This document shows positions 22,837 through 31,570 of a DNA stretch of 64,000 nt, piece by piece. This DNA is from Streptosporangium oxazolinicum. Lineage in GTDB: Bacteria > Actinomycetota > Actinomycetes > Streptosporangiales > Streptosporangiaceae. Both the position numbers and the translations under genes were made by a program. The stretch is from assembly GCF_039537505.1 (NCBI RefSeq), contig NZ_BAABAQ010000014.1:241033-305032 (forward strand). The letters run 5' to 3'. The stretch's first letter is position 1, and every line of letters starts with the position of its first letter. Under the pieces are notes generated by a model that did not search any database, was not told where the DNA came from, and worked only from the letters and a program-made list of their open reading frames with translations.

Positions 22837-24330
22837 ATGCACACCGAGCTTACCCGCCGGAAGATGTTGTCCGGCCTGGTTGTTGGAGCGGGCGCGACGG
22901 TCCTGGGGTGGAACTCCACTACCCAAGCATGGGCCACCACCCCCGGTTCCACGGCAGGCGTCCAGCCAGTTCCCGCCCTCGACGGCACGCTCGTCCTCCC
23001 CGCCGACCCGTCGGCGTTCACCGAGGACTTCGGCCACCTGTTCACGCGGCGGCCCCAGGCCGTCCTGACTCCCGGTTCGGTGAACGACGTCCAGAAGGTC
23101 GTTCGCTACGCCCGCCACAACCGGATCCCCGTGGCCGTCAACGGCCAGAGCGGGACCGGCACCGAGGACCGCGAGTCGCACTCGCACTACGGGCAGGCCC
23201 TGGTCGACGGCGGCATCGCCATCGACCCCAAGCCGTTCGGCTCGATCCACAGCGTCTCGCACGGCATCGCCGACGTCGACGCCGGTGTCACCTGGTCGAC
23301 GCTGGCGCTGCGGGCGCTCGAGTCCGGCCAGACGCTGCCCGTCTACAACGACTTCGCCCACCTGTCGATCGGCGGCACGCTGAGCGTCGGCGGCCTCGGC
23401 GGCACCAGCCAGCGTTACGGCTCGCAGGCCGACAACGTGAAGTGGCTCCAGGTGGTCACGGGCACCGGCGAGCTGGTCACCTGCTCCCGCGACAGGAACC
23501 GTGAGCTGTTCGAGGCCGTCCTCGTCGGCGGCGGGCAGTTCGCCATCATCGTGCGGGTCGGCATCAAGCTGATCCCGGCGAAGACGACCGCCCGCTCGCT
23601 CGAGTTCACCTACACCGACCGGGCGGCCTTCCTGCGGGACTCGCTGGCCATCATGCGGGCCGGCGTGGTCAACGACCAGAACGGCTACGCCGAGCCCAAG
23701 CCCGGTGGCGGCTGGACCTACCGCCTCGCGCTCGGCATCTTCTACTCGGCGCCCGCCCAGCCCAACGTCGCCGCCGTACAGGCCGTGCTCTCGCCCCAGG
23801 CGACCGCCGGCCCGACGGCCGACATGCCGTTCCGTGACTGGCTGCTGCGTTTCGACCCGAACTGGGCGGCCCTCAAGGCCGCCGGGTTCTGGGGCAGCAA
23901 GAAGCCGTGGCTCATGATGTTCGTCGGTGTCCACAACACCCCGGCCTACCTCGACACCGTGCTCGGCGAGCTGACGGCCACCCAGATGGGCCCCGGCCCG
24001 GTCCGGATCTCGCCGATGGACTCACGGTCGCTCACCCGGCCCAGTTTCATGCTGCCCCAGCGCTACACGAACGAGTTCTTCGAGGTCAGCCTCATCCGGA
24101 TCCCGGCCCCGAACCACCCGGACGTCCCCGGTCTGCTGTCGCAGAACCGCCGCTTCTACGACCGGGCCGTCGCGCTCGGAGCGAAGCGGTATCTCGTCGG
24201 CTCGGTGCCCTCGATGACCCGTACCGACTGGCGGGCCCACTACGGGTCGCGCTGGAGCCACCTCGTCGACCTGAAGCGCCGATACGACCCGGCTTCGATC
24301 CTCACGCCGGGCCAGGGGATCTTCGGCTGA
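22837..24330 (+). CDS. Tat-exported FAD oxidoreductase, cytokinin-dehydrogenase-like
   Basis: 497 residues. A twin-arginine signal (TRRKMLSGLVVGAGA) leads. The PCMH-type FAD-binding fold follows, with ESHSHYGQALVDGG near 113-126 matching the cytokinin dehydrogenase GHSxxGQA site, so His115 is a candidate for covalent FAD. LSIGGTLSVGGLGGTSQRYG and the later CKX-like C-terminal segment agree. Such enzymes oxidise C-N or C-O bonds using oxygen. Export suggests a last oxidation outside the membrane, as for some secreted antibiotic-maturation oxidases. It is the only exported enzyme in the cluster. Confidence 0.83.
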   Translation: MHTELTRRKMLSGLVVGAGATVLGWNSTTQAWATTPGSTAGVQPVPALDGTLVLPADPSAFTEDFGHLFTRRPQAVLTPGSVNDVQKVVRYARHNRIPVAVNGQSGTGTEDRESHSHYGQALVDGGIAIDPKPFGSIHSVSHGIADVDAGVTWSTLALRALESGQTLPVYNDFAHLSIGGTLSVGGLGGTSQRYGSQADNVKWLQVVTGTGELVTCSRDRNRELFEAVLVGGGQFAIIVRVGIKLIPAKTTARSLEFTYTDRAAFLRDSLAIMRAGVVNDQNGYAEPKPGGGWTYRLALGIFYSAPAQPNVAAVQAVLSPQATAGPTADMPFRDWLLRFDPNWAALKAAGFWGSKKPWLMMFVGVHNTPAYLDTVLGELTATQMGPGPVRISPMDSRSLTRPSFMLPQRYTNEFFEVSLIRIPAPNHPDVPGLLSQNRRFYDRAVALGAKRYLVGSVPSMTRTDWRAHYGSRWSHLVDLKRRYDPASILTPGQGIFG

Positions 24331-24374
24331 CCCGCCGACGGCCCACCCTTTCCCTCCAGTAAGGAGACCCTACA

Positions 24375-24749
24375 ATGCCGGCACAACGCCCGGAAGAAAT
24401 CCCCGGCCTCATCGCCGCGGCCTTCAACGCCAACGACCCGCAGGCCATGCTTGACCTGTTCGAGCCGGACGGCATCCTCGTCACGCCGCCGGACGGTACG
24501 CACGAGGTGGGGCTTGAGGCCGTCGCCAAGTCCCTGAGGTCGATGTTCACCGTCATCACGGCGGCCGACATCACGTTGACCAGCGCGATGCGGTCCGGCG
24601 ACATCGCCATGACGCACGCCGACTGGCACCTCACGGGAAAGGACGAGGCCGGCGAGCCGATCGACCTCAGGGGCAAGGGCACCGTGGTGTCCCGCCAGCA
24701 GCCGGACGGCACGTGGCGGATCGTCTTCGACGATCCGGTCGGGGCCTGA
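24375..24749 (+). CDS. SnoaL/NTF2-like protein
   Basis: 124 residues with the NTF2-like cone fold, recognisable from IAAAFNANDPQAMLDLFEPDG at the start and a C-terminal strand pair ending TWRIVFDDP. Members act as cyclases, isomerases or hydrolases, or only bind small molecules, so the reaction is open. AAGGAG precedes the ATG. It lies between the flavoprotein and thioesterase genes in one operon. Confidence 0.75.
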   Translation: MPAQRPEEIPGLIAAAFNANDPQAMLDLFEPDGILVTPPDGTHEVGLEAVAKSLRSMFTVITAADITLTSAMRSGDIAMTHADWHLTGKDEAGEPIDLRGKGTVVSRQQPDGTWRIVFDDPVGA

Positions 24750-24762
24750 AGGGCGGGCCGAC

Positions 24763-25206
24763 ATGGGGAATCCGTTCAGCGTCCGCATCCAGGTGCGGGG
24801 CTACGAACTCGATCGGCAGGGTCACCTCAACCAGGCCGTGTACATGCAGTACGCGGAGCACGCCCGCTGGCAGTTCCTGCAAGCCGCCGGCTTCACCCCG
24901 GACGTCCTGGGCGAGGCCGGCATCGGCCCGGTGCTGCTCAAGGCCACCGTCCGGTTCCAGCGCGAGCTGCGGGCCGGCGACGAGGTCGACGTGGGCTGCA
25001 CCATCAGCGGGGGGCAGGGCAAGCTCGTCGAGCTCATGCAGCGCTTCCACACACCCGATGGAATTCCGGTCGCCCGGATCGACAGCGTGATCGGGCTGCT
25101 CGATCTGACCACGCGCCGCCTGCTCCCGGACCCGCGTGCCACGTTGCACGAGCTGGCCACGCGGCCCGACGTGCTCTCCGTCTCGACACCTGAGCGAGCG
25201 GGGTGA
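24763..25206 (+). CDS. Hotdog-fold acyl-thioesterase (4HBT family)
   Basis: 147 residues. YELDRQGHLNQAVYMQYAEHARW near residues 14-36 is the 4HBT helix region, with Asp17 in the position of the catalytic acid. The enzyme should release an acyl chain from ACP or CoA. If it acts on a beta-keto thioester, the freed acid could lose CO2 spontaneously. It begins 13 bp after the SnoaL-like gene and closes the cluster. Confidence 0.82.
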   Translation: MGNPFSVRIQVRGYELDRQGHLNQAVYMQYAEHARWQFLQAAGFTPDVLGEAGIGPVLLKATVRFQRELRAGDEVDVGCTISGGQGKLVELMQRFHTPDGIPVARIDSVIGLLDLTTRRLLPDPRATLHELATRPDVLSVSTPERAG

Positions 25207-25633
25207 GGCCTGGCGGCGATGTCGGAGGATGAGCGTGGAGCACGGCTCTCGGTGAACGACCCGCGACGCGGGCGTCCCGCGACCGTGCTCGACGCCGTCG
25301 ACCACCCGCGCCCGGGTAGGACGTCGCCACGGAGGCCCGACCCGGGTGACGCTCCTGTACGGCGTGCTCTTCCTGAGCTCTCGATGTCGAGCCCGGCGAC
25401 CAGGCTTTCCGGAAAGCGAGAACCTGTCGGCTCCGCGGAGCAAGGAAAACTCCCAATGGGTGCACGACGCGCCGCGGGCGTGGTCGCCGGTGTGCTCCCG
25501 GCCGGTGCCGTGGCCGCCGAGAACGATCACTCATCCGGTACGGTGTCTGCTCTGACCTGCGAGAATCTCTCGATCAATAATCACCCGGAACATGATCATT
25601 CCGTAACCTCTCTGGGGCCGGCGGTCGCTCCGA
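25207..25633. other. Intergenic stretch with a doubtful secreted-peptide frame
   Basis: About 430 bp. A plus-strand frame from 25456 could encode a signal-like peptide (MGARRAAGVVAGVLPAGAVA) followed by a Trp/His-containing tail. However, its 3' part overlaps the convergent membrane-protein gene, and I see no ribosome site of quality. I leave it unannotated as a gene. Confidence 0.35.
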
Positions 25634-25936
25634 TCACTCCTTCTTGGAATCCGTGGCCGTGGAATCACTGTGAGGGGAAGCGCTTCGAAGCTCCTCGATC
25701 AGCGGCCAGAACGGGCTGTTCTCGTCAACCTCGATACGCTGATCCTTGTCGATGATCTTCGCGTTCGGCGCGTCGTCTTCCCTGGCAGGCGTGGGGACCG
25801 ATCGCCTCGCCTTCTCCGGATCGTCACGGTTGGCCATATGGACCCCGACTGTGAGCACCAGAGCGACGCTCAGAACGAAGATCAGCCAGTAGCGCCACGC
25901 CCGTCCAGATCTCATCTGCCTTCTCCACCGTGTCAC
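25634..25936 (-). CDS. Small single-pass membrane protein
   Basis: 100 residues. A basic N-terminus is followed by one membrane segment (YWLIFVLSVALVLTVGV, about 16-32), then a charged soluble tail rich in Asp, Glu and Lys. The topology suggests the tail lies outside. It starts 12 bp after the stop of the gene at 25949 and is probably cotranscribed with it. I recognise no family. Confidence 0.6.
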   Translation of the reverse strand: MTRWRRQMRSGRAWRYWLIFVLSVALVLTVGVHMANRDDPEKARRSVPTPAREDDAPNAKIIDKDQRIEVDENSPFWPLIEELRSASPHSDSTATDSKKE

Positions 25937-25948
25937 GGGCCGGGCCGG

Positions 25949-26479
25949 TCACCACGTGGTGTCCTCCCAGTGCGGGGTATGCGATTCGATGTCCTCCGGC
26001 ACGCGAATCCGCCCGTTCACGAGAATGAGTGACGCGATCTCAGCGCTCTCGTGGAAGCGCAGGTAGCCGACGAAGGATTCGACACCGCCGGCATGTGCGC
26101 CGACCGAGCACCGGCCGAGCCAGTCCAGCAGTGTCCGGAGCCGGTAGAAGTCGTCGGGATGGAGTTCTTGGCGTACCGTCAGCGCCCAGCCGTCCGATCG
26201 CTCTCGCGCGACCAACTCGGCGACGAGCGCGCCCCCCACCCATCGGGCAGCGCCGCGCTGCGCGAACACGGGCTCCGCCTCCGCGTCTTCCCACTCGCAA
26301 TCGGGGTCGTCGGGATCACCGAGTGGATAGGTTTCCACGTATCTGTCAGTGCCGATCGGCAGTCGCTCAGGCCGTGGCCCCTGCCCCACATGCCACCGCA
26401 ACTCGGCGAGCTCGTCGTCGGTCACACCAGCACGAATGTCCACCGACAGCACGAGTTCGTAGATGTCCCCCACCGGCAC
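25949..26479 (-). CDS. Conserved hypothetical protein
   Basis: 176 acidic residues with no signal peptide or membrane segment. It begins at a GTG (MPVGDIYELVLSVDIRAGV) and contains several Trp and aromatic positions, as in folded soluble proteins such as HEDPDDFYR-like stretches near residue 105. It precedes the small membrane protein by 12 bp. Function unknown. Confidence 0.65.
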   Translation of the reverse strand: MPVGDIYELVLSVDIRAGVTDDELAELRWHVGQGPRPERLPIGTDRYVETYPLGDPDDPDCEWEDAEAEPVFAQRGAARWVGGALVAELVARERSDGWALTVRQELHPDDFYRLRTLLDWLGRCSVGAHAGGVESFVGYLRFHESAEIASLILVNGRIRVPEDIESHTPHWEDTTW

Positions 26480-26945
26480 ACCGTACCGTCGTGACGTCCT
26501 GAGAGATCATTCTGTGAGGATTTCACACAGGACGTAACCGTCGCGGTCGGCCTATGCTCTCTGATCTTCGGCAGGGTTCAGAGATCCAAAAACCCTCTCC
26601 CGTGACCCGCCCCCTTGGCCCAAACCTCCACGGTACGAGGGGAGGGCCAGACTGGCACATGCCCCGCTTCTACGTGCTCGCCATGAGTACTCACGACGAG
26701 CGAATGACTCCAGCGTCACTGGAAGCACAGCGTCCAGCACGATGATCTGCTTCGGAGGGCGACGACTCACTCCACAGATGCCTGAGTCGCCGGCCGCGAT
26801 CTGCGAAAACGCAGTCAAGATCATCACGTACGTACTCCATGACCGCTGACATGCGCCTACCTACAGTGGCATCCAATTGCATACGGCCAGCGGAGGGGGA
26901 GCGTGCGAAACCCAGGTGAACAGGCGTTTTCACTGGTCAGAAGAG
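26480..26945. other. Intergenic region upstream of tRNA-Arg
   Basis: About 465 bp with only short, overlapping frames and lower GC than the neighbours. I see no supported gene. Promoters for the minus-strand pair at 25.6-26.5 kb probably lie at its left end. Confidence 0.45.
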
Positions 26946-27018
26946 TGCCCCCGGCATGATTCGAACATGCGACACCCGCTTTAGGAGAGCGGTGCTCTAT
27001 CCCCTGAGCTACGGAGGC
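26946..27018 (-). tRNA. tRNA-Arg (anticodon CCU)
   Basis: Reading the minus strand, acceptor GCCUCCG pairs with CGGGGGC. The anticodon stem CCGCU/AGCGG encloses the loop CUCCUAA, giving anticodon CCU (complement of 26983-26985). The T arm has GUUCGAAUC. The CCA end is not encoded. It reads the rare AGG codon. Confidence 0.93.
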
Positions 27019-27160
27019 AGGGGCTCCTAGTAAGAGTAGCGAAAGTGGCGAGTGGTTGCGCGCTTGGAGGGGGAGTTGGGGGCAGACGGTGGGTTATCGG
27101 TTCGCTGGCCTGGAGTAAAAGGGCGGCAAGTGGGTGGGTGTGCGGTGGTGGGCGAGGTTA

Positions 27161-28201
27161 GTGTCACGGTCCGTGATCGACAGGCGACGGAAGCGCATTC
27201 GCGGGCATCGCGCCCTGCGGCCGGTGGTGCTGTGTGGTGCGATGCTGGCGCCCGCGCTTCTGGCCGGAGGGTTACTGGTGGCCGAGCTCACAGGCTACGA
27301 GGCCGCCGTTCAGATGGCCGACGCCGGTGCGGAGCCCGAGGGGCTTGGGGAAGCCGGAGGGGCCGGAGGGGCCGGGAGGGCCGACAGGGGCGGGGAAGCC
27401 GAAAAGGTCAGAGATGCCGAGGGGGCAGAGGCAAGCGGGGGGTTCGGGGAGGCCGGGGGAGCCGCAGAAAGCGGAGTAGCTGAGAGGCTGCACGAAGACG
27501 AGGCTTTCTGGGTGGGAGGCGGGGAGCGGCGGGGATTCCAGGAAAGTGGGGAAGCCTGGAGCGGCGCGGTGTCTCGGCCGGGGGGCGGGGGGCTTGCGGG
27601 GTCTCCGGACGAGGAGTCGCCCACAGACCCGGCAGACTCCGGGGGCCAAGGCCAGGGCCAGGGCCAGGGCCAAGGTCAGTGGGAGGGGCAGGGGCAGTGG
27701 GAGGGTCAGGGACAAGGTCAGGGGCAGGAGGAAGGTCAGGGGGAGCAGGGGGACTCCAGGGATCTGGAGGGTCGGGGAGAAGCGGTGGCCGTGGTGCCGG
27801 TCGTGGTCGGCCCTGTGCGGAGCCGGATGTTCGGGCCGAGGCTGGTGCCTCCGCCGTTGCGGCCGGATCGGGTGTACGAGGGGTGGGTGCCCGTGGCGGC
27901 GAGGTCGGGAGTACGCCGTGCGGGGGAGAGTCCGGGTGGGGTCGGTCGGTCGAGTGGCCCACGTGAGATCGGTGGCACGGATGATGCGGGTGAGCCAGAT
28001 GCGGTCGTTCCCATAGAGACCCGTCCGCAAGGCTCCAGAGGGTCACGGAAGGTGGCATTGCCGCCCTCTGTGGCACCTGAGCCTCAGGGGAAGCGGACGC
28101 CGCCACTTGCGCGACCTGAGCCCCGGGACGGGTGTCCGGCGGAGTGGAGGGGGACGTGGCTCTGGGAGGTCTGCAAGAAGCGCGGGCGGCAAGAAGTCTG
28201 A
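27161..28201 (+). CDS. Low-complexity protein with N-terminal membrane segment
   Basis: 346 residues from GTG 27161, which has GGCGAGG just upstream; a GTG at 27134 is possible. A basic start precedes a membrane segment (VVLCGAMLAPALLAGGLLV). About 250 Gly/Glu/Ala-rich residues follow, with alternating Gly-Gln and GQWEGQ units near 165-190, then a short conserved-looking end (CPAEWRGTWLWEVCKKRG). It is likely an extracytoplasmic disordered stalk with a folded tip. Function unknown. Confidence 0.6.
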   Translation: MSRSVIDRRRKRIRGHRALRPVVLCGAMLAPALLAGGLLVAELTGYEAAVQMADAGAEPEGLGEAGGAGGAGRADRGGEAEKVRDAEGAEASGGFGEAGGAAESGVAERLHEDEAFWVGGGERRGFQESGEAWSGAVSRPGGGGLAGSPDEESPTDPADSGGQGQGQGQGQGQWEGQGQWEGQGQGQGQEEGQGEQGDSRDLEGRGEAVAVVPVVVGPVRSRMFGPRLVPPPLRPDRVYEGWVPVAARSGVRRAGESPGGVGRSSGPREIGGTDDAGEPDAVVPIETRPQGSRGSRKVALPPSVAPEPQGKRTPPLARPEPRDGCPAEWRGTWLWEVCKKRGRQEV

Positions 28202-28329
28202 CTTGTCCGGTAACAAAAAGGGGTGTTCGGCGCATAGCGGCTGTGGAGAGTCTGGCCCGTGCACTTGGTCAGCTGTAGTAGCGTGCGTGCCTGACCCAGG
28301 TCACGAGTTCGCAAACGGAGGGGTCGAAC

Positions 28330-29409
28330 GTGCCACCTCGTCGATCAGCGGGTCTGATCGCCGTCGTCGCGACGATGACTTCCTTCCTGCCGGGAGCCGC
28401 TGCCGCGCAGCGGGCGCCGGCGGAGGTTCAGGCCGTCGTCGCCGCGGAGCCGGTGAATCTCACAGAATTGCGTCGCGAGGCGGAGAAGGCCGCGAAGGAT
28501 CTTGAGGACGCGACCAAGGCCCTGGAGCAGCGGCGGACCCAGATCCGCACCTCGGAGAAGGAGCTCTCCGTCAAGCTGCGGGAGCTGCAGGTGGCCGAGA
28601 GGGCCTTCGCCCAGGTTCGGCAGCCACTGTCGGATCTCGTCGGGTTCCTCTACCAGCAGCCCATCGGGGGAGACGTGGCCGGTTTCCTGTCCGGTGACTC
28701 CGGCGCCGACACCCTGCGCGCCATGGCCGGTGTCACCCAGCTCGTCGCCGAGCGGGACCTGATCCTTGAAGACAGCAGTCGCCTTCAGGTGGAGCGGGAG
28801 CGTCTCGCAGGTGAGGCGCAGGAGCTCCGGGCGGGCAATCTCCTCGCGGAGGCGCAGATGGGTGCCGAGATCGAGACGCTCAGGACGCGCTCGCAGAAGA
28901 TCGTGCAGTCCCTGACCAAGGCGCTGGTGAAACTGGGCGTCAAGATCAACAAGGATGGGCGACCGGCGGCCGGGTGCGACCCGACCAGGGCGACCTCCAT
29001 GGACGAGTTTCCCAACGGGCTCATCCCGCAGGCGTACCTCTGCCCGCTCCAGCAGCGGGGCAACCAGCTGCGGGGTGACGCCGCGCTCGCGTTCATCAGC
29101 CTGAACGAGTCGTACAAGCGGCAGTTCGGCAGGCCGATGTGCGTGACCGACAGCTATCGGAGCCTGGCCGAGCAGCAGTCGGTCTACTACACCAGGCCCG
29201 GTCTGGCCGCGGTTCCCGGCCGGAGCAACCACGGGCTGGGGCTCGCCGTCGACCTGTGCGGGGGCGTCGAGCGCTTCCGGTCGGCCGAGTTCAACTGGCT
29301 GGAGACCAACGGCAAGAAGTTTGGCTGGATCCACCCTAAATGGGCTTATGTCAGCCCCTTCGAGCCCTGGCACTGGGAGTATGACCCCAAGATCGGCTCC
29401 CTGCTGTAG
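28330..29409 (+). CDS. Secreted M15 (VanY-type) D-Ala-D-Ala carboxypeptidase
   Basis: 359 residues from GTG 28330 behind GGAGG. A signal peptide (about 1-31) leads into a coiled-coil region (about 45-190) and a C-terminal peptidase. Zinc-site motifs SNHGLGLAVDL and FEPWHWEY are present, with YRSLAEQQ upstream, as in VanY/DacB-like enzymes. It should trim cell-wall peptides outside the membrane; the coiled coil probably mediates partner binding or autoinhibition. It stands alone. Confidence 0.9.
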   Translation: MPPRRSAGLIAVVATMTSFLPGAAAAQRAPAEVQAVVAAEPVNLTELRREAEKAAKDLEDATKALEQRRTQIRTSEKELSVKLRELQVAERAFAQVRQPLSDLVGFLYQQPIGGDVAGFLSGDSGADTLRAMAGVTQLVAERDLILEDSSRLQVERERLAGEAQELRAGNLLAEAQMGAEIETLRTRSQKIVQSLTKALVKLGVKINKDGRPAAGCDPTRATSMDEFPNGLIPQAYLCPLQQRGNQLRGDAALAFISLNESYKRQFGRPMCVTDSYRSLAEQQSVYYTRPGLAAVPGRSNHGLGLAVDLCGGVERFRSAEFNWLETNGKKFGWIHPKWAYVSPFEPWHWEYDPKIGSLL

Positions 29410-29430
29410 GTCCTGTCGCGGGTAAGAAGG

Positions 29431-29700
29431 GTCATCGTGCGCGGGGTCGATCACCCTGGTCACCCCCCGAGACGGGCAATCCCACCGGTGGGTCATTGTG
29501 CGCGGGGCCGATCACCCTGGTCATCCCCGAGCTGAGCAACCCCATCGGCGGGTCACTGCGTGCGGGGCAGATCACCCTGGTCACCGCCGGGCCGGGTAAC
29601 CCCATCGGCGGGTCACCGCGCGCGGGGCCGATCACCCTGGTCACCCCCGAGCTGAGCAACCCCATCGGCGGGTCATCGCGTGCGGGGGCCGATTGTGACG
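29431..29700. repeat. 60-bp tandem array, about 4.5 copies
   Basis: Units start at 29431, 29492, 29552, 29612 and 29672, each carrying GATCACCCTGGTCA and CCCATCGGCGGGTCA. Both strands stay open in some frames because the period is 20 codons, but neither has a start with a ribosome site. It lies between the convergent M15 peptidase and SAF-protein genes and reaches the end of the latter. Confidence 0.8.
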
Positions 29701-30278
29701 GAGAGCCGCCCACCCGCCTGGGCGGAGGCCAGCTCGGTCGCCTGGGCCGACGTGGTGGCCAGCACGACGAGCGCGCCCCGCTCCGACTCCCCGCCCGGTG
29801 TGGCGAGGACCGCGACGTCCTCGGCCACGACGGTCGCCGGAGCGGTGCCGTCCCAGGTCGAGGTGGCGGCGAGCACGTCCACCACGTCGCCCGGCGAGAG
29901 CAGGCGGGCGGTCTCGGGATCGGCGACCCGTACGGGGATGGCGACCGTTCCCTGACCGTGGGCGGCCAGGAGGCCGGGGCCGAGCAGGCGGACGTCGGTC
30001 AGCGGCTCCCCGCGCCGCGCGGGACCCGTCAGGATCTTTCCCGCGAACGGCGTGCCGGGCCGCAGGACGCCGTCGGGGACCGTACCGGGTCTCAACGGAG
30101 CCGGTATCAGATCGGCCGCCTCCAGCGCGCCTCCGGGAAGATCCCTGGCGGCGATCAGGACGGTCACCGAGGCGGTGTCCGGGCGCAGCGCCAGTACGGC
30201 GCATCCCATCGCCAGGGCGGCGACGACGGTGGCGATGAGACGGTGACGGCGACCGAGAAAGCGGCGCAGAGCGCGCAT
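29673..30278 (-). CDS. SAF-domain protein, CpaB/FlgA-like
   Basis: 201 residues from an ATG with GGAG upstream. An Arg-rich start and one membrane segment (RLIATVVAALAMGCAVLAL) precede a SAF domain (VTVLIAARDLPGGALEAADL). This layout matches CpaB of Flp/tad pili, although no other pilus genes are near. The frame continues upstream into Pro-rich sequence that is unlikely to be translated. The last codons lie in the 60-bp tandem array. Confidence 0.75.
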   Translation of the reverse strand: MRALRRFLGRRHRLIATVVAALAMGCAVLALRPDTASVTVLIAARDLPGGALEAADLIPAPLRPGTVPDGVLRPGTPFAGKILTGPARRGEPLTDVRLLGPGLLAAHGQGTVAIPVRVADPETARLLSPGDVVDVLAATSTWDGTAPATVVAEDVAVLATPGGESERGALVVLATTSAQATELASAQAGGRLSVTIGPRTR

Positions 30279-30575
30279 GGCTGACTCCAGGGGTGGGAGC
30301 CGGGCGGCGCGGTGCCCGTGACGGGTGGGAGGACGCCCCGCCGGGTAGCGGGACGGGGAGACGGGGATGGGGTGCCCCGCCGGGCGGCGGGGCGGTGCTG
30401 GTGCCGGTAATGGGGGAAGACCCCACTCAGGACTCAGGGGATCCTTGCCGAGTCCGAGTCCTGGTCCGAGCTCAAAGTTCGAACCGAGCCCGAATTCGGA
30501 TCCGGATGGCGTGGATGGGAAGCGGGCGGGGCGGCTTTTCCTGCCGGGTGTGCGCATGGCGGTGACGCCCGGCCC

Positions 30576-30748
30576 AGGGCCTGTTTTGTGGATCTTCGCC
30601 GTGGCGAGGATCATCCAGGTGGATGCCCCGCACGGCGGAGGAGGAGCCCATAACGGAGTCCATAACGGAGTTATGGGCGACGACGACAACACCGCGGGGC
30701 GCCGCCTGGGCGACTGCGGTAGGCGAAAAGAACCACAAAACAGGCTCT
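30576..30748. mobile_element. MITE-like element with terminal inverted repeats
   Basis: The left end AGGGCCTGTTTTGTGGATCT (from 30576) matches the reverse complement of the right end (to 30748), with a perfect 12-bp core CCTGTTTTGTGG and an extended imperfect match of about 25 bp ending in CGCC. The 173 bp between encode nothing credible. It looks like a non-autonomous derivative of an insertion sequence not present in the window. Confidence 0.6.
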
Positions 30749-30760
30749 AGCGCGACACGA

Positions 30761-31570
30761 TCAACCGGGGAGGTCGAAGGGGAGCTTGAGGCCGTCCAGG
30801 GCGTTCGGGCAGGGGCAGGTGCGTTCTTCGGGGAGCGCGGCGACGACGTCGCCGACGAGGGAGCGCATGCGGTTGACGTTGGTGGCGAAGAAGGAGAGGA
30901 CCTCCTCGTGGGTGACCCCCTCGCCCGCCTCGACCCCGGCGTCGTGGTCGGTGACGAGGGAGATCGTGGTGTAGCAGAGGGCGAGCTCGCGGGCGAGGAT
31001 GGCCTCGGGGAAGCCGGTCATGCCGACGATCGACCAGCCGTTGCCGCTGAACCAGCGGGACTCGGCACGGGTCGAGAAGCGCGGGCCCTCGATGACCACG
31101 AGGGTGCCGCCGTCGACCACCTCCCAATCGGAGGAACCCGCGGTGGAGACGGCCGCCGTACGGCCCGAGGGGCAGTAGGGATCGGCGAAGGCGACGTGGA
31201 CGACGCCGCCCGCGTCGTAGTAGGTCTGCACGCGACCGGAGGTGCGGTCGACGAGCTGGTCGGGGACGACCAAGGCGCCGGGACCGATCTCGGCGCGTAA
31301 GGAGCCGACCGCGCTGGGGGCCAGGACCTGGCGGACACCGAGGGAACGCAGTGCCCACAGGTTCGCCCGGTAGGGGATGCGGTGTGGTGGGAAGCGGTGG
31401 TCGCGACCGTGGCGGGGAACGAAGGCGACCGAGCGCCCCCCGATCCGGCCGACGGTGACGACGTCGCTTGGCGGGCCGTACGGCGTGGTGATCTCGACCT
31501 CTGTGGCGTCGTCGAGCAGGGAGTAGAAGCCCGAGCCGCCGATGACCCCGATGTCCGCGCGATTGACCAT
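30761..31570 (-). CDS. mtnP: S-methyl-5'-thioadenosine phosphorylase
   Basis: 269 residues of the nucleoside phosphorylase-I fold. IGVIGGSGFY starts the phosphate site. FVPRHGRDHRFPPHRIPYRAN, IEGPRFSTRAES and NGWSIVGMTGFPEA give the purine and methylthioribose sites of MTAP enzymes. It releases adenine from methylthioadenosine in methionine salvage and acts in the cytosol. It stands alone next to a MITE-like element. Confidence 0.9.
   Translation of the reverse strand: MVNRADIGVIGGSGFYSLLDDATEVEITTPYGPPSDVVTVGRIGGRSVAFVPRHGRDHRFPPHRIPYRANLWALRSLGVRQVLAPSAVGSLRAEIGPGALVVPDQLVDRTSGRVQTYYDAGGVVHVAFADPYCPSGRTAAVSTAGSSDWEVVDGGTLVVIEGPRFSTRAESRWFSGNGWSIVGMTGFPEAILARELALCYTTISLVTDHDAGVEAGEGVTHEEVLSFFATNVNRMRSLVGDVVAALPEERTCPCPNALDGLKLPFDLPG

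Noticed and set aside
25219..25755. A 178-residue protein with a signal-like internal segment
   Set aside because: The start has no ribosome site, the first half is Arg/Pro-rich shadow sequence, and the 3' part overlaps the convergent membrane-protein gene.
29496..30284. A protein made of 20-residue repeats (plus strand)
   Set aside because: The frame is open only because the tandem period is 60 bp. It then runs antisense through the SAF-domain gene and lacks a ribosome site.
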